Source: Glandiceps talaboti (lineage: Eukaryota > Hemichordata > Enteropneusta > Spengelidae). From it: a stretch of DNA of 64,000 nucleotides. A program made the translations under genes and the position numbers. This document shows positions 63,033 through 64,000 of this stretch, in pieces. A model generated the notes under the pieces. The model saw nothing but the letters and a program-made list of their open reading frames with translations. It was not told the DNA's origin and did no database searches. The first letter of the stretch is position 1, and every line of letters begins with the position of its first letter. Location: NCBI RefSeq assembly GCF_964340395.1, contig NC_135561.1, positions 18,957,240-19,021,239 on the forward strand, read 5' to 3'.

Positions 63033-64000
63033 CAGTAAAACGTCGATTATCCGAATGCTTACGGGGACATGCATTTAGATCGGATATGCGGTCAGTTCGG
63101 ATATGCGATCTGCATCGAGATGGGATGGGGCAGGGTCAAAAGGTCGCACTCATACAGAATGAACGTACACATACGCTGCATATCACACTTACACATGTTA
63201 CATGCACTCTCAGACAAATGAAACATACCGTACTACATAGAAACCTTTTTAATGAACTGTACTTATTTAATACTAAAACTAAACAAAGAGTTGAATATAA
63301 TAGGAAAACGACATTGTGAATTCAATATGTGTAGAAGAAATAAAAAAAAAACGTATTTACAAGAAAGACGACGACATGGTGGACAGCTGATAAGAACGCA
63401 CTGTTGTCATGGTTGCATCTATAAACAGTGTTCACAGACATGTAAATGTAATCAAGAAACGATGTGTCCGCAATTTAGCCACTCAATGAGAAAAAAAATA
63501 AAGTTCAGAAAAACGAAGTAAGGGGTTTCTGTTTCATTGCACGGCTGTCTGCTGCTTTTCTGTGTAAACTACGGAGCAAACAACTGGGTAGGTTCACAAT
63601 CAGGCTGCGACTCTAGCCATAACAAACACCGGGAAAAACATAGCTGCCGCTTCGCCGTGCAATGATACCGGTTCACACGGGACATCGTTTTCTTTATCTT
63701 CAGTTTCACTCTCAATTTCAGTGTCAATCTTAGCATCGTGTAATATCTCTTCATCATCAAAAGTTTGATATCCGGGTTCTGCTTCATTCGTAGTATAAGC
63801 CAGTCCGAAATTTCATGTCTGTCAGTGGGAGCGATCTGGTCAATCACAACAGCATGTTTTCGTTGTCGACATCATCTGATACTGTTTCACCACTAGTTGT
63901 TATGATCGGTTCTGTAACTGCTTCATCAGGGATGTTCAACTTGAGTTTGTGCCATGCATTACGGAGAGTGTCTGCTGTCAATGCATTCCAGGATTCCGAA
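63033..64000 (-). pseudogene. Tigger/pogo-like transposon fragment, right-arm copy
   Basis: Mirror of 14831-15798. The terminal repeat CAGTAAAACGTCGATTATCC starts at 63033. The transposase fragment is cut by the window end. Same frame breaks as the left copy. Confidence 0.65.

Larger units (their letters stand above)
49011..64000. repeat. Right arm of large inverted duplication
   Basis: Reverse complement of the left arm; the outer end lies beyond the window. It lacks the 17.8-kb element (empty site at 54552-54554) and has the extra 593-bp tandem copy near 50744-51929. Repeats in the left arm recur here in mirror order: Helentron-like element 49217-50483, G-tract repeats about 52751-52908 and 56447-56627, 167-bp tandem array about 61936-62435, Tigger fragment from 63033. 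Confidence 0.95.

Noticed and set aside
63252-63521. Cysteine-rich 89-codon open frame containing THCCHGCIYKQCSQTCKC (mirror at 15310-15579)
   Set aside because: It lies within the 3' non-coding part of the Tigger-like fragment, antisense to the transposase, and has no family match I can name. It overlaps another frame in the same region. Kept as a doubtful case only.

Overview
This is eukaryotic, AT-rich, very repeat-rich DNA from an invertebrate animal. Genes have spliced exons with GT/AG borders, and there are LINE fragments, DNA transposons and long (TA)n, (CT)n and (AAAC)n microsatellites. There are no bacterial operons. The only convincing protein-coding genes are two copies of a three-exon, kisspeptin-receptor-like (KISS1R/GPR54 family) rhodopsin-type GPCR. 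Lineage-specific expansions of that family are known in amphioxus, hemichordates and echinoderms, so a marine deuterostome is the best guess. The species cannot be fixed from sequence alone.

Layout. (1) 1-690: a repeat fragment and featureless sequence. (2) 691-15065: a direct tandem duplication, unit A (691-9368) and unit B (9369-15065). Each unit carries a decayed kisspeptin-receptor-like exon 2 and ends in a broken Tigger/pogo transposase fragment. Unit A is interrupted by a 2.76-kb transposon (6115-8873) filled with TCGTAATTACGA repeats. Unit B is interrupted by a 1-kb Helentron/DINE-like element (10345-11331). (3) 14831-47042 and 49011-64000: the two arms of a large, nearly identical inverted duplication around a unique 1.97-kb spacer (47043-49010). 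The right arm runs off the window. Each arm has one intact receptor gene, so the pair is head to head: left gene on minus (exons 45012-44686, 21031-20899, 20358-19826), right gene on plus (exons 51634-51960, 57806-57938, 58473-59005). Both encode the same 330-residue protein.

The arms differ mainly by large events. The left arm alone carries a 17,782-bp CACTA/EnSpm-type element (24281-42062) in receptor intron 1, with 259-bp terminal inverted repeats and a TTA target duplication. The right arm preserves the empty site. The right arm alone carries a 593-bp tandem duplication that makes a truncated extra exon 1. The rest is microsatellite length change and rare single-base differences. This could be a true palindromic gene duplication or two haplotypes joined head to head in assembly.

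The most unusual signal is inside the 17.8-kb element. It holds two families of extremely small palindromic insertions (24-36 bp). Family A runs CATAGACA...TGTCTATG and family B runs CTCAGACCAC...GTGGTCTGAG. Several copies are flanked by perfect 7-bp target duplications, and one has a related uninterrupted copy in the window. They behave like mobile elements far smaller than ordinary MITEs. The same element carries three degraded LINE reverse transcriptase remnants, a perfect 154-bp fold-back element with a 9-bp target duplication, and no recognisable intact transposase.
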